64,000 nt of DNA from Triplophysa rosa (GCF_024868665.1 NW_026634425.1:22106-86105), one strand, 5' to 3'. Shown: positions 33,760 through 44,889, counted from the first letter of the stretch. The notes: generated by a model not told the origin, from the letters alone. Program-made: numbers and translations.

Positions 33760-35300
33760 GGTTCAATGTGAAGGGATCCTGCAGAAATCCTGTAGGACTG
33801 AATGAAAATCCTGTGCTGGGAACGTTACTTTTAAAAGTAACTCGTTACAATATTGAGTTACTCTATAAAAAAGTAACTAAATACGGTACTTGGGTACTTT
33901 TTGTGGAAAGTAACTGAAAGTACTTTTGCGTTACTTTTTCTCACCTAACTGATGGTCATGCTTTTCCAGACTTTGCTGTTCTTTAGTGTTTAACACTGTA
34001 ATGCATTTAACAATCCTATATAGTCTATTTTCTTTAAAAAACACATTTAAAATATTTCCTGACCATTAGTCCTCCACCTCATCAGAGCTCTGCCTACTGT
34101 TGACACTGCTAACTTCGGTGTCACTCTCCATATTTATTGTGTTTTGACAGTGCGGCTAGTTGCACAAGTTGGTGCCGGTGAACTTTTGGGACAGCAGAGT
34201 TTCCAGTCGTATAACACTGTGTGGGAAAAAAGAGGATTTTTGGCCAGCAAATATGGGTGTTTTTTTTAGATTAAAAAAGTAATATATAAGGGATATGACA
34301 GATCCTCTTTGCATTGCTGAGCACTTCGTTGAGCCAAAACAACTCGATAGTGTTATACGAAATTATTATTAATATAATATATTACTAATATTATATAATA
34401 TTATTTTGCGGGGAAAATGACATTTAACATATTATGTTGTATATATGCTGGTATTTGGTGAGGAGACTAACAGATGACAGTTGTTTCCTCTCTTTCTCCA
34501 GTGCTCCCCAACCCTTCTTCTAACAGTGACCATGCCCATTTAAATTTGCAGATCTGTCTGTGTGTGCAGCGCCACAAACAGTCGAATACAGCTTATGTTT
34601 ACATTCACGAGGCATGAGACTATTGATTACTGTTGCGTGTCATGACTTGTGCTAATTTCATGACCTGAAAGTTATCTTTCAAACATGATCGGCATTTGCA
34701 GAACAATTGATTGCTGTTGCGACTCGTGCTAATTTCACGATCTGAAAGTTATCTATTCAACATGACTGGCATTTGCAGACATTTTGTCAATGGTGGCGAG
34801 TGCGGCCACACTGCATCTGAGCTCTTGCCTCCCATCGCTGTGTCAAGGGTTGCCAGATTTGCGTAACAAAATCGAAGCCGGAACACTGCAGCACTGCAGA
34901 CATGTCAACACTGCTTATGTCTGACTAGCGACTGTTTCTGCACAAGCATGAGCGATCATGTCTACACTTTTAATTCAGAATTTCACTGTTTAAAAAATGT
35001 TCATATAAATCAATGTAATCAAGTAACTCGACTATTGATATGTAAATGTAAATTTATAAAGTAACTGCGTTACATTACTCATTACTTTAAAAATTAATCT
35101 TATTACGTAACATGTAACGCGTTACCCCCAACACTGCAGGTCAGGGTTTATTCCTGCAGGAGTCCTATAGGGTTGTTCCTGTATGACTGTGTTATGTTCT
35201 GCAGTAATGTAACACTCCTGCAGGAATTATTATGGACTTGTAGGATTCCTGTAGATATCGTATAATATAATACTGACGTACTGTAGGATTGATGATTATA
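33760..35300. repeat. Degenerate CCTGCAGGA-type repeat split by a hAT element
   Basis: Words such as AATCCTGTAGGACTG, TCCTGCAGGAGTCC and CTCCTGCAGGAATTA recur at 33775-33815 and 35140-35250. A second block of the same composition is at 42225-42490. The two halves here are separated by the hAT-like element at 33815-35139. Confidence 0.65.
33815..35139. mobile_element. hAT-like non-autonomous element, about 1.3 kb
   Basis: The right end reads CGCGTTACCCCCAACACTG, the complement of the hAT-type start CAGTGTTGGGGGTAACGCG. The left end CTGTGCTGGGAACGTTAC is a mutated version. Runs of AAAGTAACT near the left and AAGTAACTGCGTTACA near the right form inverted subterminal repeats. No transposase frame is seen. 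The target duplication is obscured by the surrounding CCTGCAG repeats. Confidence 0.65.
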
Positions 35301-35430
35301 AGTTTATGGCGTGATCTTCTTGTGGAGGCATGTAAGGACTTTTATTTTGAAAAGGGTTTTTAGTGTGCAGGGGTGGCGAAAGAGAGAGAGATGGAACATC
35401 AACGCGAGGAAAGTTGGATTCTCGTGATCT

Positions 35431-35695
35431 TTAGGGGCCAAGCCCCGAAGGGACCATGGCCACTACTGCTTCTGTTGGTATTATTAGGGGCCAAGCCCCG
35501 AAGGGACCATGGCCACTACTGCTTCTGTTGGTATTATTAGGGGCCAAGCCCCGAAGGGGCCATGGCCACTACTGCTTCTGTTGGTATTGTTAGGGGCCAA
35601 GCCCCGAAGGGGCCATGGCCACTACTGCTTCTGTTGGTATTATTAGGGGCCAAGCCCCGAAGGGGCCATGGCCACTACTGCTTCTGTTGGTATTC
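35431..35695 (+). repeat. Five tandem 53-bp units, nearly identical
   Basis: Units begin TTAGGGGCCAAGCCCCGAAG at 35431, 35484, 35537, 35590 and 35643. The first two read GGGACC where the last three read GGGGCC, and one has GTTAG for ATTAG; otherwise they are identical. Each unit contains overlapping inverted words (GGGGC/GCCCC, GGCCATGGCC) able to fold into hairpins. Confidence 0.95.
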
Positions 35696-36043
35696 TTCTT
35701 CTTCTTAACCAATGTTGTATATGGCAGCCCTATGAACCGAACATAGGAAAATGATGAAACTTGGCACACTCGTAGTGGTGGTCCTCAGTAGTCATGTGAC
35801 CAATTATGGGGTCTCTAGCACTCACCCTATAGCGCCACCAGCAGTTCAAAAATGCACTTTTCAAACTGCTGTAACTTTTGAACCCATTGATGTACAAAAA
35901 TTCTACTCGGCACACGTCATGCACTCATCACGCTCATCACATTCCATGCCTTACACTAAGACTCTGCCCATTACAGTAGCAGCCATCTTGAAAAGTACAG
36001 TATTGCGTTTTTTCAGTACTAGTTTTCTTAATTTATTGATAAA
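35696..36043. repeat. Sequence linked to the 53-bp array
   Basis: A CTTCTTCTT run is followed by a segment with GATGAAACTTGGCACACTCG and TAGCGCCACCAGCAG. This has the appearance of a dispersed repeat body with no coding domain. The right boundary is arbitrary. Confidence 0.4.
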
Positions 36044-38329
36044 TTAATAGGATTATGCAAGCGTCGAGGGGAGCTGACTAGAAGCTGGACCGAGCTTGTG
36101 CTATTGTGAGTGTTGACGGAGATTGATCGAGAAGCTGAACTGCATGTCGTATTGCTCATCGTGCTAACGTGGCTGAGATGGTGTGTTGCCTCAAGTCTTC
36201 ATCTTCTACCGAAGGGAGCCGGCGTACTGTGAGATTTTACCGATGTTTAACCACAGCGGGTGTTTTTGAAGATATACACAGCAGGGTTTTTCCTGGCTCA
36301 AAATGAGGTGGAGGTGGCGCCGTCCTGATCTTGTACACACACGCCTACCGCACCTTCAAGTGGCTTAACCAAAGTGACTTTGAGTTTGACATATTAAAAG
36401 TTCTAATAAAATTAGATAAAAATGACAATTCTTAAGTTATATAAAACATTACTTTTATTCAACCAAACAGAAATGTTTTTTATCAAATAAAGCTTTTCTA
36501 TCATTTTCAATGAACTTTTTAGCCCACAATAGCCAACTGAATTAACCAGTATTTCTAAATGAGCAAAGCTCACTCACATCTTTCATTCTCTGTGGTTCAC
36601 TTTAAATGATTCAATGATCTCTTATATTCGCTAGGAACTGAAAAGTTCAATAGTTTAAAAACTTTAAATCAATCGGTTCAAATGAGTCATTCGTGTGGGA
36701 GTCGTTCTTAAACGCAATGTGCGTTCATACTGGCGAACTCGCTGTGTACAGTATACGCTGATTCAACGATCCAACTGCACAGCTAAAGACATTACAATGA
36801 TGTACGTCATGTTAATTTAATAAATTTCAAGAAATTAAACGTACTTGGATGCAAAACAAACAGCCGTGAAACACAGTCTGGCTCTTGTTCTGCAACTCTT
36901 TTTAGCGCCTCAGTGTGCTGATAACGAAACATCGCCTTTCTCTATGCAGGATAAACCCTGGGGCGTCATTTATTTTTGTTTCGTAAAGCAGCCTGGCTCC
37001 AGTGATTTTGCTGCTCGTCGTTTTTGGTACCATAGTGCCGCCATGTGGACACGTACGGCTTTGCAAACTCATTGACACTTTCTTCTGATAACATTTTTTT
37101 CTTTTTCTTTTCATAGTTCGTTTTTTGGGCAGATTTGCAGTAGGCTAGTTTATGCAAAGGTTTTGATTTTGTTTTTCTTGATGGACATTTGCATGGACTA
37201 ATGAACTGATAATCGAGTTCGAGCAAGCGAGTAAATTCGCCTCGCAGGGTTAAAGAATCGACCGGAAACTTTGTAGAAATATTTCCCTCCGTGATATTTC
37301 TCCTTTGAACATTTTTTGGTGTTTAACGGGAAAGAAGAGACTTTCTTTTGTTTTGAACAGGAGCCAATTGCTTGATTTAGTTACCCTGCCATACTGGACT
37401 CCTCAACACCAGCCCAGTTCTACTGTAAAGTAAAGTTTTCACTGGGATTGTAAACCTTACTCAAGCATGTGAACTGACATGAAAAAGTACCTGATGTGGA
37501 GTGAACTATTTGTCAGAAACTTTTGAGTGTACGTACTAAATACTAGCTGTACATCTGTTAGAATTGTTGCTTTCCCATCTTCTCTTTATTTGGTGTGGGG
37601 AGAAAAGAAACTTAACAAAAGTTTGAATCTGAACAAAACTTTATTTTTCATAATATACTGTACGTTTCTTGGTGAAACCCAAAGAAAGGTGAAACAAAGA
37701 GTTTATCTTATCTTACGATTGTTTCTTCATTTTGTTCATTCTTTTCTACACCTTTAAGAAAATTAAGTGTAAAACTTTCATCTGTAGGGGCATTCCTCCT
37801 GTCTTGTCTTGTTCTTGTTGGCTGGTAATTGGGAAAAGGATCAATTATTCAATCGCACTCCAAGGGGGCATTCTTCTCACCAGTCATAACTAAAATAGAA
37901 AGACACAATCAAGACAGAAAAAAAACATACTTAAGAGGTTAAGTATAGGAATGAATTGTTCTAGGGGTGGGGACCTATAGCTCCTTTCATTTTCCTAGTA
38001 GTCCTAGATGATGCAAGACTACATTGTAGTGAAATTCCTGCTACATTCTCATACTTTTAAGAATTAAAATGAATAAATTATGTACAAGTCTTCCAAGTAA
38101 ATCTTTTTTGTAAACTTTGTTGCTTTAAGGGTCTGTTGCTGGGTTACTTTGTTACTTGGTTACTTAGTTACTTGCGCACGTACTCAAGGAGACGCGCCAA
38201 ACGATGTAAATTCCGGAGTAAAACATTTCAACTGCGCTGTCTATTGGTGAATCGGGTAAGTAAAACTTAATTTTCCATCAACTAAAATGCTTGAACGTAT
38301 AAAAGACACCCTAGAACAATGGTCTCAAA
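36044..38329. other. No recognisable feature
   Basis: No domain-bearing frame. At 38130-38170 a short run of GGTTACTT units (TTACTTTGTTACTTGGTTAC) precedes the DIRS-like coding region and may belong to it. Confidence 0.4.
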
Positions 38330-39930
38330 ATGGATCAAAGACTAGACTGGTCCGTAGTTAATTTGACACTTATCAGCAGACATTTCACTGGTCACCAAGC
38401 ACTTTCCTGCCCGTTTTGTGGCTCTCACACTCACACTTCCAATTTGTGCCCAAAAACGATGTTTCTCCAATCTAAGCCTGGCCCAAGTTTCCAGCCTGGT
38501 GATTCTAAGGTGATGTCATTTGCCACTCCATTATGTTATAATTTTAATGAAAATGTTTGCAAATTCGTTAGTTGTAAATATATTCATGCTTGTAGTTACT
38601 GCGGGGATGGTCATCTAAAATCTGTGTGCCCAAGCTTTCTGAGAAAGGAGAAAAAGAAATGAAACCTTCAACTCCAGTCAACGTCCCCAAGCTGGGAAGA
38701 GCATTGAGAAATCATCCCAATCGCTGTTTTGTCAATTATTTATTAACTGGTCTTGTCCATGGTTTTCTTGCAGGATTGTCTTTGTTACCTAAGTCCTCTT
38801 TTGTCTGTAAAACTAGCTTTCTGCTTCAAAAGAACCTGAAGTAGTAGATTTATTGTTAGAGAAGGAGGTTAAGAACGGTTTTATGATTGGGCCGTTTGAT
38901 ACATCCCCCTTTACAACCCATAGAATTAACACCATAGGATTCGCTACCCGTAAATATTCTGGAAAAAAGCGATTAATTATTGATCTCTCTGCCCCTCATA
39001 ATGACAATGCTCAAAGTATTAACAGTCGTATTCCTTCAGCTCCTGTTCCTCTTTTATGCCTCCGTTGACGATGCAATTAAATTCATCAAGCAAGCCGGTA
39101 GAGGTGCTTGGCTAGCAAAGGCAGATATCTCAGACTCCTTTAAAGTTATGCCTTTACATCCATCACAGTGGCATTTGTTTGGTGTTAAATGGAGAAAAAA
39201 GTTGTTGTTTTGTCGGTTAGGCTTACCTATGGCTGTCGCAGCAGTCCAAAAATATTTAATTCACTGTCAGAAGCGTTGTGTTGGATTCTTCTCAACAACT
39301 GCAAATTGCCATTCGTGCTTCACCTTTTAGACGATTTTCTATTAATAGATTATCCACACGCAAAGCCAGATCGCTGCATCTCGGCACTAAAATATACATT
39401 CAACGAATTAGGCGTTCCTCCCTCTGTCTAAAAAACGATAGGTCCCCTTAAAGTCATCGAGTTTCTCGGCATCAAATTAGATTCCAATCTTATGCAAGCC
39501 TCATTGCCCATCGAAAAATTAAATCGCATTGGAGAAGTCATGAGAAATGCTCGGATGTCAGCTTTTTCTAAATGAGATTTGCTTTCGTGGTAAGGACACC
39601 TAAACTTTGCAATGCAAATTATTCCCCGGGGCAGGTCCTTTATAGCTAGGCTTCTCGACCTCTCAATGTCAGTCAAGAATCTTAAGGACGTAGTTACCTT
39701 AGATGCAGGCTGCAGATCAGATCTCAGCTTCTGGTCTTTTCTCATTGGTAATTGGAACGGCATCTCTTTCTTTTATAAAAGCCCTTAAATTGTACACAGA
39801 TGCTGCGCCTTCTGTTGGTTTTGGTTTGCTAGCGCATGGCCTAATGAGCTGCTATCTGTACCTGATAAAATCTTGTCAACCAGCCTGGTCTGCCCCTCTT
39901 TCAGCCAAACAAGCCATATGAGTGCAGCTC
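38330..39930 (+). pseudogene. DIRS/Ngaro-like retrotransposon gag and RT fragments
   Basis: 38330-38662 encodes Gag-type zinc knuckles: CPFCGSHTHTSNLC (C-x2-C-x4-H-x4-C) and CSYCGDGHLKSVC, with a Cys-rich KFVSCKYIH segment between. 38853-39068 begins LEKEVKNGFMIGPFDTSPF and reads KYSGKKRLIIDLSAPHND, the RT fingers of tyrosine-recombinase retrotransposons. 38980-39330 and 39189-39431 carry AWLAKADISDSFKVMPL (first Asp) and LHLLDDFLLIDYP (catalytic DD) in shifted frames. 39430-39900 has remnants such as IEFLGIKLDSNL. Multiple frameshifts and stops disable it. No tyrosine recombinase was found, so the DIRS/Ngaro assignment rests on RT style. Confidence 0.7.
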
Positions 39931-40641
39931 TTTGAATTGTGGCTTGAAATAATTTTTTTACAGCTTTAGCTATATCGGGCCGTTTACTTAATTTAAATTA
40001 TTCAATTTTTGCTTAATATTACTACACTTCTCATCCTTCTTTCACCAAATCAGTCAGCTCTCGCAGTAACTTACTTTCACATCTATTTATTTGGCAGATG
40101 CTTTTGTCCATATGATTACAGTTAAAGATCAAGCGATTTGTCTTGGGAAGGCAATAAAATGAGAAGCGCAGTAATTCAAGTTTCAGATACAGTCAGTACT
40201 TCTGAACCGCGTTTTTAGTTCCGCTGCTGGCTCTTCAATTTGGCAGGAAGAGTCAGAGAGGTTTGCCTGGCATGGTTTTGTTTGGGGGGGTTTGAGCTGC
40301 TCTCCCAGCTAAACCGGGAGAGTCACCCCAGATGCTGCTGCTTCCCTCTCTCGCTTTTCATGGAGCTCATCAGAAGGACGGGGAATTTAGAACAGAGCCA
40401 TACCACCAAAATGTCAATTTAACAATCTACCAATAAAAGATTACTTGTCTCTAAAATTTCACTTGGATTTTTCTTGACTTGAAAGGTCCTGACTGAATAA
40501 CTTCCTGATAAATCATATTAACATTGTTTAAGCTCTTTGGTGACTTTAATTTTGTCTCTTAATTTAGGTTGAAAAAACATAAAATGACACACTGTTGCTT
40601 AAAAAATAGATGAAACAAAACAAAGAAAATGACACAATACC
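39931..40641. other. Mostly unassigned; SINE/LINE tail relic
   Basis: 40088-40112 reads TTTGGCAGATGCTTTTGTCC, a decayed minus-strand copy of the tail shared by the LINE at 32947 and the SINE at 41708. Nothing else is recognised. Confidence 0.45.
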
Positions 40642-41703
40642 ATGAGAAATGACCCGAGAAAAGAAATCAAAGCCTTGAGAGCAGAGAATCAGCAACTAAA
40701 GGCCCTGAACTTTAAACTGCAAAATGGTAGGTTATTTATATACATAGTTATAGATTTTTTGCTATGAATGTATGAATTTATTTAAACATTGTTTTCTTCA
40801 TTTAGAGATTATTAACAGAATTGTGGAGTTGCTGCCAGACAGCAGTGTAAACAAGCATGCTGTGCCATCCTCCCTATCAAATTCAGCTTGCAGCGCTACC
40901 CTTCAACCAGACAACTCTTCACATAGTTCTTCTGAACTGGACCATGTGAGAATACTATTTTTAGATTTTATTTTCACACCATTTAAATAAGTCTTGTGTG
41001 CAATAAGAAAACATACGTTTTAAAATATTACCAATTCAATTTATGATTTAATGTGTATTGCACAGTTTGAAATCGACAGAAAAGGAAACATTGCGAAGGA
41101 TACATTCCAAGTGTGTGGTGGTCGAGGGGGCACATCATGGTCAGCCATGAATAAGGATTTAGCCGTGGCTGTTTTTGGAAGGAGCATGTTGGCTACCCGT
41201 AGCCTTTCTGGAAAAATTTGAAATGCCAACAAAGAATCACAAGCCAAGCCTTCTTTGGACCCACACAAGTGGAACTTATTATAGGTATAACAGAGTTGAA
41301 GATCTTTAAAGGAATAGTTCACCCAAATATGAACCATTTTGTCATCACTTTCTCACCCTCCAGTTGTTACAAATGAAGAAATTTGTAACTAAGCCGTTTT
41401 GGGTCACCATTGACTCCCATACTAGGACAAAAGACTACTATGGGAGTCAATGGTGACCCAAAACGCGTTAGTACAAACTTTTGTGATTTGTGTTTAGCAC
41501 GACAAAGAAAGGCATGAAGGTTTGTAACAACTGCAGGTTGAGCAAATGATGACAGCATTTTTCATTTTTGGGTGAAGTATTCCCAAAATTCTCTCATAAC
41601 AAGTATCTGACACTAAAGTGTATTTACATTTCTCTTTCAGACACTGTTCAGAAGAAATTTCCAGCAACTCCCCAAAGGTTTCTTCGCGCTGCTTTACGGG
41701 AAA
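40642..41703 (+). pseudogene. BEN-domain gene, four exons, disabled
   Basis: Exon 1 (40642-40726) encodes a short coiled-coil start, IKALRAENQQLKALNFKLQN, with donor GTAGGT. Exon 2 (40806-40945) is Ser-rich (PSSLSNSACSATLQPDNSSH) with donor GTGAGA. Exon 3 (41066-41284) contains the BEN-like text GTSWSAMNKDLAVAVFGR, LATRSLSGK and AKPSLDP. Exon 4 (41641-41703) encodes TVQKKFPATPQRFLRAALRE, the BEN C-terminal helix. Phases agree at the junctions. Disabling marks are a TGA just after LSGKI and a one-base deletion in the KVELII-type region near 41268. A SINE replaces the sequence after exon 4 and a MITE sits in intron 3. BEN domains bind DNA in chromatin regulators; fish carry many small uncharacterised BEN genes. 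Confidence 0.7.
41310..41585. mobile_element. MITE with AGTTCACCC-type inverted ends
   Basis: The left end GGAATAGTTCACCCAAATAT and right end TTTTTGGGTGAAGTATTCC are inverted copies. Inside, GACTCCCATA...TATGGGAGTC and TTGGGTCACC/GGTGACCCAA form a further palindrome. It lies in intron 3 of the BEN pseudogene and belongs to the same family as 49745-50020. Confidence 0.8.
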
Positions 41704-41862
41704 AAAAGGCTCAGTGGTTAGAGCATGGCTCTAGCAATGCCAAGGTCGTGGGTTCGATCCCAGGGGATTGCACATAGTTAGAAACAAATGTATAGTACAA
41801 TGCAATGTAAGTCGCTTTGGATAAGAGCATCTGCCAAATGCATAAATGTAAATGTAAGTGTT
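41704..41862 (+). mobile_element. tRNA-derived SINE with LINE-like tail
   Basis: The head has GGCTCAGTGGTTAGAGCATGG (A-box region) and GGTTCGATCC (B-box, 41751-41760). The body is short, and the tail reads TAAGTCGCTTTGGATAAGAG then CATCTGCCAAATGCATAAA. That tail matches the 3' end of the LINE at 32947-33400, as expected if that LINE machinery mobilises the SINE. Poly(A) is replaced by AAATGTAAATGTAA. Confidence 0.8.
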
Positions 41863-43405
41863 ATACACATTTTGTTTCACATATCAACGAATCTGTAAGA
41901 TGATCATTTACCGTACCTTATATTTGAGCATATGTACTGTATACTGAGTGGACATAAGAGGTACGGGGCAAATTCATTACAACATAGCATGTATTATTTA
42001 TACATGTTTTAATAGCTAAGTTTTGTCTCTCTTTTTCCAGAGTCCAGAGTTATTGGTTTCTGCAGAATGATGGGCCACGTTCTGTTCAGAGGGTTCATTT
42101 TCTTCCCACTTGTCTCATCTTTCCATGCTCTTTTGACTAATAAATAATTAACATTTTCTGAAGTCGTTTTTCTTTTTTTTGTTGGTATTTATTTGAGACA
42201 CGACATTGCTTTTTGAAAGTGTTTTGTTAGAAGGCCCTGAATATCCCTTCGGCAGTCCAACAGGATGAGTATACATAATAGTTCATTAGGATTCCTGCAG
42301 AAGTCCTGTAGGAACTGAACACTGAACGCTTTCCTGTACAGTAGGATTCCTGTGTGTTTCCTGTAGGGTTCATTCTGGAGTCCTTTGTGATTCCTGCATG
42401 AGTCCCACAGGAAAATGATCACGAAAATCCCGTGGGATCCCCCAGAAATCTGCAGGTCCTGCAGGATTTTTCCTTCAGGATTTTTTGTAAGGGATAGGGG
42501 AAAATAGTCTCTTATTCACCTTAAAAACACAAAAAATGTAGGCATTATAAAATCAACCTTCAAATTAAACTTCTATTTGAATGAATATTTAAGCACTGCA
42601 AAATGTTTTGTCACAAACTCAACTGACAGGCAGTAATTGCACAAAAATGATGCTTTGTTTTCTTAACAGGAGCACCTTTTAGTAAATAGCTTTGGTTGTT
42701 TTCTATATATGCTTTTTGCATAGTGCTCATGTTAACAGAGGGTGGCGATCATATCACACTGTCAATCCTTCATCCTGCACTGACAGAACCCTCGTAGCCT
42801 TCAGAGATAAACACATCATGTTTTATGCTAACATTGCACATATGTAAGAGACGGATGATCCGTTTTTGAAGAGGTTTGCCTGTGAATGTATTTAAAATTA
42901 CGTAATGTGAACTTGCAATCGCTATACACAATTGCAATTGTCATATGGTACAGTCCACTACTGTTCAGCAACGCAAAGTGGGGAACTCAAATGAATCATT
43001 GTAGTATTATCCAAGGTGTAAGCACAATTGCTTTTGCATATTTCATAAGAATTTTACAGAGGGTCATGATGCACTTGTAAAGGACGTCACTAGAGGACGT
43101 CCTCTCACAACCGATTCACAACAGGGTATTTATAGAATCACAGCTAAAAGTCAAAGTAACAATTATGCAACCCCAGAGAACTGTTGACATGTAGACATGT
43201 ATCTGATTGCATTTCAGGAAATGTTCTGTGTCACATATTTTTACCGATTTATGCTGTCCTATTTTCGGACGTTGCCGTTGGACCAATGTTTGCTGGGATC
43301 GGATCTCGCGAGATCTCGTCACACCCCTAATATATATATATACAGTATATATATAATATTATTTTGTTTTAAGATCTAAAGACACTTTATATTCTTTCTC
43401 TTCAG
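41863..43405. other. Intronic sequence with CCTGCAGGA-type repeat block
   Basis: 42042-42150 follows a good acceptor (CTCTTTTTCCAG) and is open to a stop just before AATAAATAA, so it may be the last exon of the decayed BEN gene. 42225-42490 is a block of CCTGCAGAAGTCCTGTAGGA-type words. The rest shows nothing recognisable. Confidence 0.4.
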
Positions 43406-43793
43406 ACAAGCTTCCAGTTTACGAGCCGAACATCCCTGAGCCGACATCTCGAGCAGAGCTTCTCAAATGTGAGACACACTTCAAGAATGAAATACACACA
43501 AATTCAAGGTTTACTTTTACAAAACTGACATGTTCATTTCATTAGACTGGATCATTCTTACATTGGATGAGCGAACTGCCAATAACGTTCTGTGGCTGTC
43601 AGAAGGCGGGTCTAAGGTGTCCCGTATGACAACTGAGGTGTGTCCTTGCCTCAACAGGCCGGAGAGATTTGAACACTACCCACAGGTGAAACAAACACAC
43701 TTGCGCACACACAATGCAACAGATTTTCATATTTGTCTCTTTTCCGTTATGTTTATTGTATGACTGTGTGTGTGTGTGTGTGTGTGTGCGTGT

Positions 43794-43830
<37 letters not shown>

Positions 43831-44252
43831 TTCAGTTGATGTGTAAAGAGTCTATCTGGGCATCTCGCTGTTATTGGGAGGTGTCGTGCTCAGGTTGGGT
43901 GTTCATTGGTGTGGCGTACGAGGGTGCTGGCAGAAAGATAAGCGACGGTCAATGTGGCTTGGGGGAGAACGAGGAATCGTGGGCTCTGGGATGGGACGGG
44001 TCCTGTTATGACGCCTGGCATGATGGAATCAGCATAAGGGTTTCAGACATGCCACACTGCAGCACCATAGGGGTGTATGTGGACCAGCCGGCCGGTCTGA
44101 TCTCCTTCTACACCGTGGAAACGGAAGAAAGTTCCAAGAAAAAGGATGTGAAACTTATTCACAGATTCAAGAATCCCATAAAAGAGGGAATTGTGCCGGG
44201 TTTCTGGATGGGAAGTAACTCGTCGTGTCTAATCCTGAAGAAAGAAGAATGA
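43406..44252 (+). CDS. PRY-SPRY (B30.2) domain protein, three exons
   Basis: Exon A (43406-43468) encodes KLPVYEPNIPEPTSRAELLK. Exon B (43546-43685) is the PRY part: WIILTLDERTANNVLWLSEG and CPCLNRPERFEHYPQ. Exon C (43836-44252) is the SPRY part: SRCYWEVSCSGWVFIGVAYE, GLGENEESWALGWDG, IGVYVDQPAGLISFYTV and a C-terminal GFWMGSNSSCLILKKEE then TGA. Acceptors (CTTCAG, CATTAG, GTTCAG) and donors (GTGAGA, GTGAAA) are present, and phases 1 and 0 join cleanly with no stop. The B30.2 fold recognises protein partners and is common in fish TRIM, NLR and stonustoxin-like proteins. No RING, B-box or coiled coil precedes it. With the exon at 30560 the protein would be only 221 residues, a stand-alone SPRY protein. 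Which partner it binds cannot be told. Confidence 0.85.
43765..43828. repeat. GT microsatellite in SPRY intron
   Basis: About 64 bp of GT dinucleotides runs up to within 8 bp of the exon C splice acceptor at 43835, replacing the usual polypyrimidine tract. Confidence 0.95.
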
Positions 44253-44316
44253 GATGAAAAATATACAGGGTCAGTGTAAAAATGATTAATTCAGTTTTAA
44301 ATAATAAATGTCAATA

Positions 44317-44881
44317 TACGCCCTTTTCACATGACGTCACGCATCTTCCGTTCTGCCGCGAAGCAGTGTATCATTACAAAAAAAAGCAGTGTATCATTAC
44401 TTCCGCTAGCACTCCAGTTCATAAGGTGGCGGTAATGCACCTATAAGATGATTTGCCAACCGCCAGTAAAACTCAAGAAGAAGAAGAAGTTACTTCCGCT
44501 AGCACCTCAGAATGGAGTTTACCAAGTGGCTTGCACATCTGCCACAAATACATCTAGATGATGTACAACGTCTTGCAGACAAATTTTCGCTAACGACAAG
44601 ATCAAAGCTAGAGAAAGGATACAAATTCTTCTTTGAACAGTACCTGTTTGATTATGAAGGTAAGTGTTTTGTTTTCTTTTTGTGTTAGCGAAGGTGCTAC
44701 GATAAGTACTTGAATACGTGTTCTGTCAGTTTTTTTTCCTCACTGTTGTTAAATTCCAGCGCGACGGCAAAACGGAAGTTCTTCCTCTTCTTGTTCTTCT
44801 TGTTTGTTGCAAGACGGATGTTATGATACACTGCTTTGCAAAAAGGTGGAAGTTAAGTGACGTCATTGTGAAAAGGGCGTA
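44317..44881. mobile_element. 565-bp inverted-repeat element with CRE-bearing ends
   Basis: The left end TACGCCCTTTTCAC then ATGACGTCAC and the right end GTGACGTCATTGTGAAAAGG then GCGTA are inverted copies of about 24 bp. Both contain TGACGTCA, the full palindromic cAMP response element. The text ACTTCCGCTAGCAC repeats inside at about 44400 and 44491. It starts 64 bp after the SPRY stop codon, so it may sit in that gene's 3' UTR. Confidence 0.75.
44512..44659 (+). CDS. Exon-like frame inside the inverted-repeat element
   Basis: The ATG at 44512 opens MEFTKWLAHLPQIHLDDVQR and runs 49 codons through KLEKGYKFFFEQYLFDYE to a consensus donor GGTAAGTG. It looks like the first exon of a spliced transposon protein whose remaining exons were lost when the element shrank. 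I do not recognise the family. The host element retains both inverted ends. Confidence 0.4.
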
Positions 44882-44889
44882 TTGCTACA

